DNA of 64,000 nucleotides. Source: Takakia lepidozioides. Its lineage: Eukaryota > Streptophyta > Takakiopsida > Takakiales > Takakiaceae. Numbering within the stretch: the first letter of the stretch is position 1; each line of letters opens with the position of its first letter. The notes under the pieces are model-generated. The model saw nothing but the letters and a program-made list of their open reading frames with translations, was not told where the DNA came from and made no database searches. A program made the translations under genes and the position numbers. Below, piece after piece: positions 21,072-31,908 of this stretch. The DNA is taken from positions 44,373,053 through 44,437,052 of the forward strand of contig CM060732.1 of assembly GCA_030704615.1 (NCBI GenBank), in the 5' to 3' direction.

Positions 21072-22304
21072 CTCTCTATGCCAGTATGTTTGTACGCTAG
21101 ATTCCGGTTAGAGCCCACCGAAAGAGGCTGCCTCTGTAAGACATCTTCCCGAATTCCAAAGATTTTTTCCCCAGAGTGTCCTCTGCAAGCTTATATGTCG
21201 ATGTCCCACATTTCAACCTTCACGAGAAACATTGCGGGAACTAGCAGCCTCGGCAGCACAAAGCATCAGCTTAGACCAGCTATCACTCAATGAGAGTGCA
21301 TACATCAAACAAAAGATGCCCAGAAATTGATGTCTTCCCCTCTACTACACACTCTCTTCAACCTTCAAGTCTGATCCCGCAACCTTCCAGTAGATCCCGG
21401 AAACTGAGAAACGCTCCTGAATGCCAAAGAAACCTGCTTGCAAGCAGCGATGGAATCTCCAAGAGACAGACCGGATCACAGAGAGACAGCCTGCTGGAAT
21501 TTTTCCTGCACAGTAACAACTTGTTCCACAGCAGAAGAATCCAATACCAGCAAAGACACAGAAATGGAAGTCGAGGTCAAGCTAGAAATCTCTAGTACCG
21601 AGAGAGTCTGGTGCGAAGACCAGCAGGCAGGACCCCAAAAAGATCAGTGACGAATACTTCGTCCCCCCCGCGCCTTCTATGCCCCTCTGCCACTACTCAC
21701 ATGACAGGTAACTATCACACCGGTACCCGACCGGTGATTGCCGGTAACCGTATTTTAAAAATATCTGTACAAGGACTCTACGCTAGACACGTGTCCGGCT
21801 CTACGAAAACGATATCTACAATGTTGAGATAACCGACTGACTCGGGGTTCACAGCGGGGGTTGGGTTGACCATAGTTATGAGGGGTTGCATGCAGCTTGA
21901 TACGTGGACAACTGCTAGTAGCCACCCCTTGCCCAGTAGACACCTGTGCGATAAGACTAATTTTTATTTATTATTTATTATTTATTACTATTATTTTAAA
22001 TAAAGGTTGTGCCACGTCGATTGAAAATGGTAGGTCGGAGGTAGTGTAGGAGTTGCAGGTGAGAAATAAGTGAAGGAAATTGTCGGCCTCACCAACAAAA
22101 TCATCCAACAAACTTTACCTCCATTAAAAGCTGTGGCCGTTCCTCACAACCTTCCGTCAATGTTTGTGAATGATGGAGTCGTTGGGTGATTGTGTTGATC
22201 CTCTGGATTGTTTGAGGGATCCTTGCGCTCCGTTACGATTCTGTAACACCTACCAGGCTAGCATGCCGGCTCTAGGAATTTTCCAATGTTGGGCGGCTCT
22301 TTTT
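21072..22304. other. 5' flank of the TPR gene, no other gene seen
   Basis: About the first 600 bases probably hold the promoter and 5' UTR of the TPR gene, but no sure TATA box can be named. A short AT-rich ATTTATT run lies at about 21960-22000. Confidence 0.4.
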
Positions 22305-22370
22305 CTTTGAAATAAAAGGGAAACACCTGGGAGCAACAGCTGAGTCACAAATCAGGCCCTTAATTATAGT
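22305..22370 (+). repeat. Copy of the GGAAACACCTGGGAGC repeat
   Basis: Contains ACACCTGGGAGCAACAGCTG and, further on, CAGGCCCTTAATTATAGTG. It matches 22975-23035 and, in complement, 17121-17172. Origin unknown. Confidence 0.45.
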
Positions 22371-22686
22371 GAGAGGAAAAAATAACCTCTTTCACAGTAA
22401 CCTCGCGTTCGCAGGCTATTTGATTCTTATGAATAATATGTAGAGCAGTTTCATTCGGGCCTTGTTCATTCTAGAGTGGTCCAGGAATTACTGTGGCCAG
22501 GAATTAGAGTGGGGGCTTATGTAGTAAGGCCATGTCTATTAATGAATGAGATCAAGGGGTCAAAAAAAGAAGCGAGGCAAAAAATAAAGAGAAATTAATA
22601 ACCTCTGGTTCCTGATAGCATGATGATAATTTATGCCAATATAACATCTAGTTTTTTCTTTTTTAATAAATGAAAGCGAGTGGTCA

Positions 22687-22901
22687 CCCTTAAACTTTAT
22701 AGATTGGAGGACATAGTTCTGGTTACTAGCAAAAATCTCAAAGAACAGGCGGTTTTTATCAAATAACGGGTGTTTTTTAAAGTTTTTTAAAGTGTAAGGT
22801 TCATTTTTCTGGATGATTTTTGATAGGTAGTTAGCCTCATTTTATTGAGCATGGGTAGTAATTTTTATGTGTCAAAAACGAACCATGTAGGAAGTTAAGG
22901 G
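22687..22901. mobile_element. Short piggyBac-like MITE (partial)
   Basis: The right end reads GTTAAGGG followed by TTAA (22902-22905), and the left end CCCTTAAACTTT is inverted to it, but the left flank is GTCA, not TTAA. About 85 bases inside the right end it carries CTGGATGATTTTTGATAGG, matching CTGGATGATTTTTGGTAGG at the same distance from the right end of the element at 60806-61769. The pairing of the two makes the family credible; this copy is short and imperfect. Confidence 0.45.
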
Positions 22902-22974
22902 TTAAAGGTATATTAAAGGTGTAGTTGATTCAATTTAAATGTTGGTTCTTTATTATGATTTTATTTATTTTTCG

Positions 22975-23340
22975 AAGGAAATACCTGGGAGCGATAGCTC
23001 ACAACTTAATCAGGCCCCTTAATTATAGTGTGAGGTTCTTTAATGTTTGAAAATGTTTGGAGGACCTCTGGATAAGTGGTCAAATACACCTTTTTTTTTC
23101 TTTTTTTTTCTTTTTTTTTAAAGAAAAAAAGAAAAAAAGGGGTCTGGCCCTGGAAGCTTTATTTGGAATTATTGAAGGGAAAAAAATTAAAACCCTTAGA
23201 GTGCCACAAGGCTGCCATGAGGCTGTTCGCACAGAGACTGTGCCGGATGACTAAGAACAGTAACTGAGAGCCATTTACCTGGGCTTATCTACGACCACAG
23301 AATATCAGAGGCGTTTAGCCTAAAATATAGAGTTATCACC
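22975..23340. repeat. Repeat copy plus LINE 3'-end-like segment
   Basis: A copy of the ACCTGGGAGC repeat is followed by mixed T/A homopolymers (23088-23140) and GGGAAAAAAATTAAAACCC near 23180. The same string with similar flanks occurs at 31520-31545 beside the A-rich tail of the minus-strand LINE, so this may be a 3' fragment of that LINE family. Confidence 0.4.
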
Positions 23341-24914
23341 TCTAATGAAGAGGAGTTACAACAGTTTGAGGGAGAGAGAAAAGTCAAGTCGAGTCGATCG
23401 TAGCCTAAACTGAGGCTGGGAGGGAAATAGGGTTGGAGCCCTATGGAGATGAGGGAGAACGGAACGGCGTGTAGAGAGGGCGAGGTGGGGCAGTCAGGAG
23501 GTAGAGTAGCATGCAGAGAAGAGAATTTAGCGATGCTTTTTTTTTAGAAAGGGGAACAGGGCCCTTTTAATCAAATTAAATAAAAAATGTCAAAACAGGT
23601 GGAAAAAATAACCACCTAGGGAGGCCGTAAAGGCTCACCGAGGGGAAACTTCCCCATAACATAAGTGTACCAGCTAAATCAAGAAACAGAAGCAGATGTA
23701 GCAGTGTTCTAGAAGGGAGCAAATGTAGCATGGAGTCCTAAGGGAGATCTGAGCGAGCAGAACCATGGAGGTGATAGGAAAGGAGTTCTATCACGCAATG
23801 AGAAAAGGTTGAAGCGTAGAAAACAAGACATAGAGTAAAGATTGAAGCTTGACTAGAGATCCAGCAGATGAGAACTAAAAACGCAGTTGGGTTCTGTGAA
23901 GCCATGATTCCGGCGCTATGGGTTTGTTCCCCTTACTCTACCGAACTTAATCCTATCTGGGGAATATAGTCGATAGATGGGCCTGGCAGAGAAGACGGAA
24001 TCTCACGAAGAGGACGCAACAGAGTCGGACTTCCAAAACGCATTCATCCACACACTCAAGCACACCGTTACACCAAACGTACACTCACGTAAGACCCAAA
24101 AGCCACCACCCTCACTGCCACGGCAATGAGGCTTAAATAGTATTAGGTCATAATCTAATCCTAGTGCCGTGTGACACTTACATGTAGGTCCACCAGATGC
24201 CATTCCAGCATAGCCATAGAAAGAAGCCAGATCACCCAGACCCATCCTAATCTAATCCTAAACTAGCTGTTAGAATAAGACAGCCCCTAATAAAGTCATC
24301 AGCTGTTGTCAGCTCATCCTCATGCGCAAAGTGTAAGTTCATCCAGACTTCATCTTGGCTCCATCCATCCCCTAAATCATCCGGAGCGCATCCCTCCTCC
24401 ATTCATCCATGTCGAAAGGAAGGTGAGTTCCCAGCTCCACAAATATGAAGCCTGCTGGAGCCACAAGAAACTGCGAGCTCCCGCGAGTGATGAGCTCAGG
24501 AAGAACAAAAATGAAGCCTAGCCAAAACAAACTACACACCCGGCACACAAGGGATGAAAAAACCTAGGGAAGAAAACCTCACCCTGCAAGCTGGATGGAG
24601 GACAAAACATCCCAAAGGAAAAACCCCAAGTGCTACAATTGGTGCAAAAAACTAGCACGAAATTCAAAAACTGCTAAAGAAGAAGATGTCATGGTTTGGG
24701 TGCGAGCTGTCTGAGCTGTGGGTGTGAAGATCACTTGACAGTTCTCAACATTCAAACAGGTTAGATCAAAAGTAAGAGTGCATGGAACAAGCAGTGAAAG
24801 CTAGCTAAGTGAGGAGTAGATGCATGTTGGGGGAGCAAGACATACTGCCTGCCATGAAGAATATCAGAGATAAGGTAAGGGCCATCAATTCTTCGTTTGG
24901 CCTTAGAAATCTGT
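23341..24914. other. Intergenic, no gene seen
   Basis: No open frame with family resemblance. The stretch just left of 24915 should hold the 3' non-coding part of the minus-strand gypsy element, but I could not fix its LTR. Confidence 0.4.
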
Positions 24915-25928
24915 TTAGCAGGCTGGAGCCTGACATGAACAGAATGGCCTATGTTTTAACACGGCGGTTGTAATTTTTGGCCTGAGCAGCTTGGGCAAAC
25001 ACAATATTACATTTTGTAGTTTCACGCAAACTACATCGTTTATCATCCATGGAAAGCAAAAAGACTTCCCAATTCTCAGGCTCAATAGCGGATACCCGTG
25101 GGGGGTGATGCAAATCAATCTTGCGTTGATGCCACCTTGATTTGAGAAATGAAAGTTGTTGTTGTAGGAGATATGCAAAAGAGTTCTACATTTTTTACCA
25201 TACAAAAGTTCAAAAGGTGAGATTTTGGTACTGGCATGGATAGAAGTCCTGTAGGCAAAGAGCAGAATAGGCACAGCAATATCCCATTCATCAATGTGTG
25301 TTCCATTCTTCTCGAGCATCTGGCATATAGTTTTGTTAAATCGTTGTGTCAAATCATTGCATTGGGAATTGTAGGGAGCAGTAACGACATGCTTAGTGTT
25401 GAGATTAAACAAGACAATCTCAATAAGTTGGTTGCAGAACTCTGTACCTTGATCCGTAAGGATTTCAAGATGTCAACCATGATGAAGCATCACCTTATCA
25501 GAGAAGAACTGCATCACCTCATCACTATCCTTAGCAACCAGAGGTTGGAGCTCAACCCATTTCGTCAGGTAGTCCGTAGCAACCGCAAGGTATGCATGGC
25601 CCTTGGACGTGGATTTAAGGGGTCCGACTATATCTAAACCAACCCTAGCAAATGGTTTAGTCACCGGGATCGGCTGTAAAGGTAAGGGAGCTTCGGTTCT
25701 AGGTAGGATGGTTTTAGCATGACAGGGCACACACCTTGCAATGAAAGCTGAGACATCTTTAACTAAGCCTTTCCAGTGATACGGCTCATGTAATCTCTTG
25801 ACAGTTTTAGCAACCCCCAAATGGCCAGCATAAGTAGAAGCATGGTATAATTCGAGCAAAGCAGGGACAGCGGACCTAGAAGGGACTTCCACAGCAGAGA
25901 TACATTCCAAAGCAGTGACTCTGAACAA
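24915..25928 (-). pseudogene. gypsy 2 integrase
   Basis: The first part gives the H-H-C-C zinc finger (HASTYAGHLG to CVPCHA) and the first Asp in ARVGLDIVGPL. After a stop near 25473 the next frame has TDQGTEF with the second Asp and then NSQCNDLTQRFNKT. In the usual motif this last position is Glu-Arg-x-Asn; here the codon is CAA, so the third catalytic residue appears to be Gln. The tail has ILLFAYRTSIHASTKISPFE and a GKK segment. The protein could not be active. Confidence 0.75.
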
Positions 25929-26329
25929 TCTTCCTTCACTTTCCCGGTGGCTGGGTAAGTGATCTATAGTTGACTTGCCTCATGAGCAGCTTGGATATGC
26001 CACTAAGGTGGGTGCCGGTTTTGCACCTATGGAGAAGAGCATCGTATAATGGATCATCCATGCCTACATCAATCATGGCCACACAACAGCAGGTTAGTAC
26101 ATGCGAGAAGAAAGTGACATCACCCGTTCTCTTCGTTTCGTAATCCTGACTTCATTTTCAGTTGGCTGCCTATGAGGAGGCAAGCAGGCTGTAAGGCGCA
26201 GCTCAGTCCCTCGGTCGGGAAACAAACCAAGGCAGGCGCAAGACAAGATGAGCAGTTCTAAGGTAAGGGAAAGGACCAGACTCTTCTGCAGGATACCAGA
26301 CTAGAATTCATGCCAATACCAAGGGAAAG

Positions 26330-26722
26330 TCAACCAACATCAAACTGAAGTAGATCCCAAGTATCAATCAGATCAGGAGGAACATAAGGATAGTCCAGCA
26401 AATGACACAAGGCATAGGGATTCGAAACAGGCACAGCAGGTGATGTAGAGCGTGCAGCATGGGAGACCAGGTCATTTAAGGTAGTGTAAGGGTCAGGGAT
26501 TTTGGATTCGCCTCGAGTCAAAACATGTGCATTAACATTATCCTTCCCACGCTTGTAGGAGATGGTGAAGTCATAGCCTTGCAGAATTAGAGCCCACCGA
26601 GCTAATCTGCCAGTGAGTTCACGAGGAGTTAGCAAGGCTTTCAAAGGTAGATGATCAGTTTCAATGGCAAATTGACAACCATGTAAATACTGTCTAAAAT
26701 ATTTGACTCCAAAGATAACACC
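26330..26722 (-). pseudogene. gypsy 2 RNase H C-terminus
   Basis: Reads VIFGVKYFRQYLHG, then ETDHLPLKAL with the third acidic residue of RNase H, LTGRLARWALILQGYDF and RGKDNVNA. The last part, normally ADALSR, is altered (AHVLTR). A shift near 26641 splits it. It ends abruptly at the head-to-head junction. Confidence 0.7.
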
Positions 26723-26725
26723 TTC

Positions 26726-28400
26726 AGGTGGTATTGGAGCGCTTGAGAGCGCACGGATTGAAGTTGCATCCGAGGAAGTGCAAGTTTTTCCACAACCAGA
26801 TTGAGTATCTGGGTCACATGATATATCATGGAGGATTGGGGGTACATCAGACTAAGATAGAGGCCATTGCACAAATTTCACGCCCCATGGATGTGAGCCG
26901 AGTTCGAGCTTTCATGGGGTTGACAAACTATTATAGACGGTTTGTCAAGGGATTTAGTGCCATTGCAAAGGCTCTAACCAAGCTGACTAAGGTGAACCAG
27001 GAGTGGCAGTGAGAAGATGAGCAGGAATGAGTTTTTCAAGAGCTCAAGGCGAGGTTGACTTCGACGTCTATCCTAAGACGACCTATCAGGGGGCGTCTCT
27101 TCACTACAACAGATCGCGGTATTTATGACTGTATATATGACTATTCTGCAGTCATAAACGGTACATATGACTTCTATGACTGTAAGTCGTGCAAACCAAG
27201 TCAATACAATGAGTACAGGATGGTACGGTCCGGATAACTACAGTCATATGAACCAAGTGATATCTCTCACTGCAGTCATATATACCATACTGCAGCCGTT
27301 GCTTCCGCGCCACGTGGCGAGGCGCAATTGATTAAAATTAGATTAAATTAAAAAAACTGAAAAAATAAAACCATATGTCAAACGCCGCGTCGTACCGCAT
27401 TGTGCCACGTGGCATAATGCATTTTATAATAATGAAAAAACCACGTGGCAGTCCATCTAGGGTACCACGTGCTATCCCTAGCTTGCCTACTAACCCTAGA
27501 GCCATCTTATCCATTTGATTGTACTTAGAGGAGTTTGAACCTGCAACCTCTTTACTATAAGAGTTATAGTTCACTACTTGTTAACCAATACACCCATTAG
27601 TCATTCATACGATCATATGGTGTTTTAATTGTATTATACACACCAAATTACAAAAATCCCAGTAATCATCATGACTATGTAACCTCATCCATGTACACTA
27701 TAGTCATGGAAATTACTATGAATGGTGAGCTAAATCTGGTCAATTGCCGTTGACTAGCCTTCCGCCCATTCCAGAGCCATGTAGTCATACAGACGACTAT
27801 TTAGATAGTCGTTCATATGACTACAGTCGTATGAACGACTGCGGGAGGTCAATTTCATATAAAAACATGGTGCAGTCATGGTCAAAGTCATGAAAACCAT
27901 GACTACCACGGTTTGGCAGTCATAACTACCGCGATCTGTTGTAGTGCTTTCAGCTGCATACGGATTGGAGCATGCTGGGGCTTGGAGCGGTGCTCACATA
28001 TGTGGATGATGAGGGAAGAGAGTTCGTAGTGGCATATGCTAGCCGCTCGAACAACGCTGCAGAGGCTAAATACAGTTCATATGAAGGAGAGTGTTTAGCT
28101 GCAGTGTGGGCCGTGGCACACTTCAGGTACTATCTATACGACAATCTCTTTACCCTTGTCACGGATCACTAGCCACTCAAGTGGTTGATGGAGTCAAACA
28201 AGCTTACGGGGAAGCTTACACGGTGGGCACTCATACTCCAGAAGTATGACTTTCAGGTTGTGCATCGACCGGGTTTGGTCAATCGGGATGCGGATGGATT
28301 GAGTCGCAATCCATGCACGAGCCAACAAGATGACACTGGAGCTCGGTGGCATGGTGAGACGGACGAGGAGATGGTGCTGGGATGGCACGCATCTGCATTT
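26726..28400 (+). pseudogene. gypsy 3 RT end and RNase H, split by a MITE
   Basis: The left part reads VLERLRAHGLKLHPRKCKFF, EYLGHMIYHGG, and FMGLTNYYRRFVKGFSAIAK. After removing 27102-27946 and one CTT, RNase H resumes with LHTDWS (first Asp), EAKYSSYEGECLAAVWAV (Glu), LVTDH, then a stop, then LTRWALILQKYDFQVVHRPG and RDADGLSRN. The read-through across the MITE site is exact, so the insertion is later than the RNase H coding sequence. Confidence 0.75.
27102..27946. mobile_element. CACTA-type MITE with perfect CTT target duplication
   Basis: The left end CACTACAACAGATCGCGGTA is repeated inverted at the right end with a single mismatch in about 30 bases. The flanks are CTT (27099-27101) and CTT (27947-27949). 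Inside, TATGACT and GTCATA motifs crowd both arms, as in CACTA subterminal regions, and no transposase is encoded. It is 845 bp and inserted in a gypsy RNase H region. Confidence 0.9.
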
Positions 28401-28559
28401 TTATGTATCTTGGCATCGGGAGGTCAGGTTGGACCTACAACAGGGATGACTATAGACGGAGTGTCTGAGGACCCTGAGGCTAGTGATGAGCCAGGTGGTA
28501 CCAGAGATATACATGAGGATTCGGTTGTGTTGGATTACCTCCGCACGGGAGACACGGTA

Positions 28560-29214
28560 GCCACTGTGACTGCCAGGGAGAGGGATCGGATCCTGCAACG
28601 AGCCAAGAGGTTCAAGTGGGAAGGGATACACCTGCTTCGAGTGTGGGAGGATGGTCGGGTGAGGATCGTGCCTCACCCAACACAACGTGCACGGTTAGTG
28701 CGGCATGCCCATGAGGAGTTGGGGCATTTTGGAGTGCGACGCACTCACAGTTTACTGCAGGGGCAGTATTGGTGGCGTGGTATGCATACAGAGGTGCGGC
28801 TAGGTGCATGGTATGTGACAGGGTGCGTGCTTCATTCAACGCCCCTACACCACATGAGTTGCATCATTTACCAATCATGGGATTGGGCTACAGGTGGAGT
28901 CTTGACTTCGCAGGACCGTTGCCACTGACTATACGCCACCACAGATATGTGTTGGTGATGGTGGAGCACTTCTCCAAGTGGATTGAGTTGGTTCCATTGC
29001 CTGACAAGGCTAGTGAGGGGGCTGCGTATGCATTCTTGGATCGTGTGCTTAGCCGATTCGGTGCTCCAGCTGAGGTGCTCATGGACCAAGGGAGAGAGTT
29101 CTTGGGGGAGTTTCAGGCTTTGTGTGATAAAGCCTTGATAGACCACCGCACCACTTCTCGGGATCATCCTGAGGCCGATGGCTTGGCAGAGGTTTGCGCA
29201 AGTATGGCTTGCAG
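28560..29214 (+). pseudogene. gypsy 3 integrase, N-terminal and core
   Basis: An H-x-H finger half (LGHFGVRRTHSLLQGQYWWRG) is followed in a shifted frame by CMVCDRV, the cysteine half. The core gives WSLDFAGPLPL (Asp), VLMDQGREF (Asp) and DHPEADGLAE (Glu). All three acids are present; a frameshift lies near 28770-28800. The frame then breaks at an inserted foreign module. Confidence 0.75.
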
Positions 29215-29724
29215 AAGGGACACCTAGGATGGAACGCGATGATAGCATGAATGCAGGGACGTGGGATGGAGGCGTTGAGCAAATGATGTGGGAAGGAGAA
29301 GAGGAGGAGGAGATGAGACGAGGAGAAGCTTGCCGTTCTTGGGAGAGTCAGCTTGGTCGTAGCAGGCCGTGTTTCAATCTCTGCTTACTCAACTACACCG
29401 TGGTGGTTCGATCTCACAGACCAATCCGACATTACCTGACTACAGACAAAGCAGTACACACAAAAGGTTTTTTTGGGTTGATGGTCGGTCAAATCATGAC
29501 ACAAGCTCAAGGACAATGTGGTGAGGGCACCTTCTTCTTTGACCTATTTCAGCATGTTTTGCCCTCTCACATCATGTTTGTGTGCATTGCAATGCTTGTG
29601 CAAGCCTGGCAGCCCTTGAGAAGGGCAAAGAGGTGCATGGGGATATCATCAAAGCTGGAATATTGACCTCTTTCTCCTTTTCCAGAGCTGTCAGGGCAGT
29701 ATTTATAATGACATTAGTCTTCAG
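29215..29724 (+). pseudogene. PPR-linked module inserted in gypsy integrase
   Basis: Foreign sequence splits the integrase. It begins with a PPR-like WNAMIA and GRGMEAL segment, includes the module with ACCACGGTGT (inverted relative to 9955-10035 and 11341 onward), and ends with CASLAALEKGKEVHG-type PPR text in broken frames near 29590-29670. It is therefore a second location of the module carried by the CACTA-like element at 7292-12513. No clear terminal repeats or duplication were found. Confidence 0.6.
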
Positions 29725-30018
29725 GTGCATTGGTTAGCCATGGACTACAGGTTCAGCAAACAAGCATCACTTGCCTCCTTCTCACCATATTTCCTTCTCT
29801 TTGGCCGAGAGCCGGATTTGTCTGCAGCCATTCGTAGGGACATTGCTCAAGTCCTTAACCTTGACGATCCGGATGTGTGGGTATGTGCATGTGATCAGCG
29901 TGCAGAGTTGTTCAAGAAAGTCATGCCCATGGCTTTTGAGAACCTTGCCATTGCACAGCACCGTGATACAATTGACTCCTATGAGCTTGGCCTCCCATGT
30001 CTTGTTAGCTGCCTCTAG
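29725..30018 (+). pseudogene. gypsy 3 integrase C-terminal part
   Basis: Reads WLAMDYRFSKQASLASFSPY, the loop before the C-terminal domain, and FLLFGREPDL, typical of gypsy integrases, then DLDDPDVW-like linker text. It continues the integrase cut at about 29214. Confidence 0.7.
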
Positions 30019-30029
30019 TCATGTCCACT

Positions 30030-30180
30030 GCCACTATCCCAAGCAGTGTGGACATAACCAATCTCCATCAGGAACCCTCTCAAGAGGTGGTGTCAAGCAT
30101 CCCTCTCGAACCCTCAGAATAACACGCCCTGCAGTGACATCCAGGGTCGTAGGAGCAGTCTGCTGCAAATAAACCGCCGA
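30030..30180 (-). pseudogene. Inverted gypsy C-terminal tail fragment
   Basis: On the minus strand one frame reads VYLQQTAPTTLDVTAGRVIL, a tail motif of the kind following integrase in this gypsy group. It lies directly beyond the plus-strand integrase but in opposite orientation. It may be the end of element 3 inverted, or a third element. Confidence 0.45.
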
Positions 30181-30182
30181 AC

Positions 30183-31440
30183 CCCATGACGATATCCTCC
30201 ACCACGTATAAGTGGCATACCTTAAAGAGGAGGGGGTAGGGGTTGGGACCCCCAGTTAGAGTAGAAATACAGCACCGCTCGCCATACTCTGGTTGGAAGA
30301 AAGCATTCCACGAGACAGTGCTCGATGGATTCAGGCTGGGCCAAACACTAATTGAAAATAGTATTGTTAAGCTGAGTCTTAACATGGACTGGCAAAATTC
30401 TGTGAGCTATCTTCCATAAGAAACCTTGGATTTTGGCTGGTTTTTTTTTTTTTCCAAATATCCTTCCACACTAAGTCCCAAACAGGTTGCGTGAGGCTGA
30501 GATGCCCCCATTTTTCATTCCATCTGGCCAAGAAAGATGTAGCAGGTTTCATAAGAGTGTAACCCAATTTGACTGAGTAGGCAAAGAAGAGGGATTTCTT
30601 TTCATCTTTCCAGCTCCATTCACCCGGGTCAAACTGCAAGGCATCCAGAGGGTAAGATAAAAACCAAATCAAAGAACAGTGGTATACCCATTGCATCTCC
30701 AACCCTGTTGGCGGTGTTGGGTTGGCATTCCCTTTGTCATCTAGCACCCTGATGGGAAACAGAAATTGCCTATGTATGTCCATAGAACCCCTAAGCTACA
30801 GGTTGGCACCCTCATAATCTGCATGAAAACCAATGCCTGAAGCCATGCTTCCCTCCACGGATAGAACCAAGAGGTCCGTGTTTCCACCATTGGTTGTGGA
30901 GGCCGTCCAGGCAGGCAAAGTCCAGAGGTCTCTGTCTTTGAGCAAGGGAAGCATGTAATCTGGCATAGCTGCAATCAATGAAGGCCAGGACCTGACACGT
31001 CTAGGGCCTACAAAACGAGAGACCTCCGTAGCAGGCATATCATCATTCTCCCAAGTACTGCCTAAATGTGTGAAGCCAGATTGTTCCCAGAACGCCCACT
31101 TAGGTGTTTGCTGAAACAACATGATAGAGTTCATATTGCTGTTCCCAAAAAAAGGTTGACGGCATGCCTCTGCAAAATTCAGGGGAGGTATTTGAGTGAG
31201 AGAGCACCTGACGGACTGCCAAGCCGCCCATATTGACTGCCAGGGGCGGGATCCCAGGTGTACATTTGCATTTCTGCCTTGCACCCATCAGGTACGGCTG
31301 TATCTATTTGCTCCAGGGGCTGTGGCGATCAGCTATAGCTCCCGGGATCCATTTGGCCTTAATTTGGCCTTAATTTGTGTTGTTGGGTCTAAAAACCTAT
31401 TTCTATCCCAAAACTTGAATTTGCCATCCTTCTCTGCCAG
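30183..31440 (-). mobile_element. LINE fragment 2 (C-terminal part of ORF2)
   Basis: Minus-strand frames give a post-RT segment (SIWAAWQSVRCSLTQIPP; ENDDMPATEVSRF) and a zf-RVT-like region with FFAYSVKLGYTLMKPA and WDLVWKDIW. Both match the layout of the C-terminal part of the longer LINE to its right. The endonuclease and RT are missing, so it is 5'-truncated, with stops and shifts. Confidence 0.65.
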
Positions 31441-31908
31441 ATCAGAAAAGTTTTTATTTTTTGTTTTTTTTGTTTTTATTTTTCAAATGAATCCCTGGTT
31501 ACTTTATTGATAATTATTGTGGGGAAAAAAATTAAAACCCCGTTGTCGCCATAAGGCACACACACCGTATTCAGTGTATTAAGAGCCAATCATCTCCTGA
31601 TGGAGATAAAGTCTGGAGAACAAAATACCGTGCCACTACTGATGGACACTTACACAAAGATCCGTGATCCAGGAGCCAAAACACCTCCGGTTGGAGGAAA
31701 GTCCAAGAGACCAAAAAACAGGGCTCTCTGCCCGAGACCTAAATCTTAACAACGCATACCCTACCTTGTCTACGATGACGCAAGGAGAGCGATGTCGGGA
31801 GAGAGTAAGAAGATCTTTGAATAAGGGGGGGCTGAGAGAGAGATCCATCTATAGTGCAGCTTAGAAGCAGTCGATGAAGGTTTTTGATGTTTCCAGTTAA
31901 TGTCCCGT

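Larger units (their letters stand above)
24915..26722 (-). mobile_element. Ty3/gypsy fragment 2 (RNase H to integrase)
   Basis: The minus strand carries the end of RNase H and most of integrase, separated by a non-conserved spacer (about 25930-26330). Upstream parts (RT, protease, gag) are missing: the element is cut at about 26722, where another gypsy element begins on the opposite strand. No LTR was found. Confidence 0.75.
26726..30018 (+). mobile_element. Ty3/gypsy fragment 3 (RT end to integrase)
   Basis: Plus-strand pol begins inside the RT thumb and runs through RNase H, zinc finger and integrase. It is interrupted by a CACTA-type MITE (27102-27946) and by a PPR-linked module (about 29215-29724). 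Both ends are truncated. Frameshifts and stops (for example TGA at about 27011) make it inactive. Confidence 0.8.
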
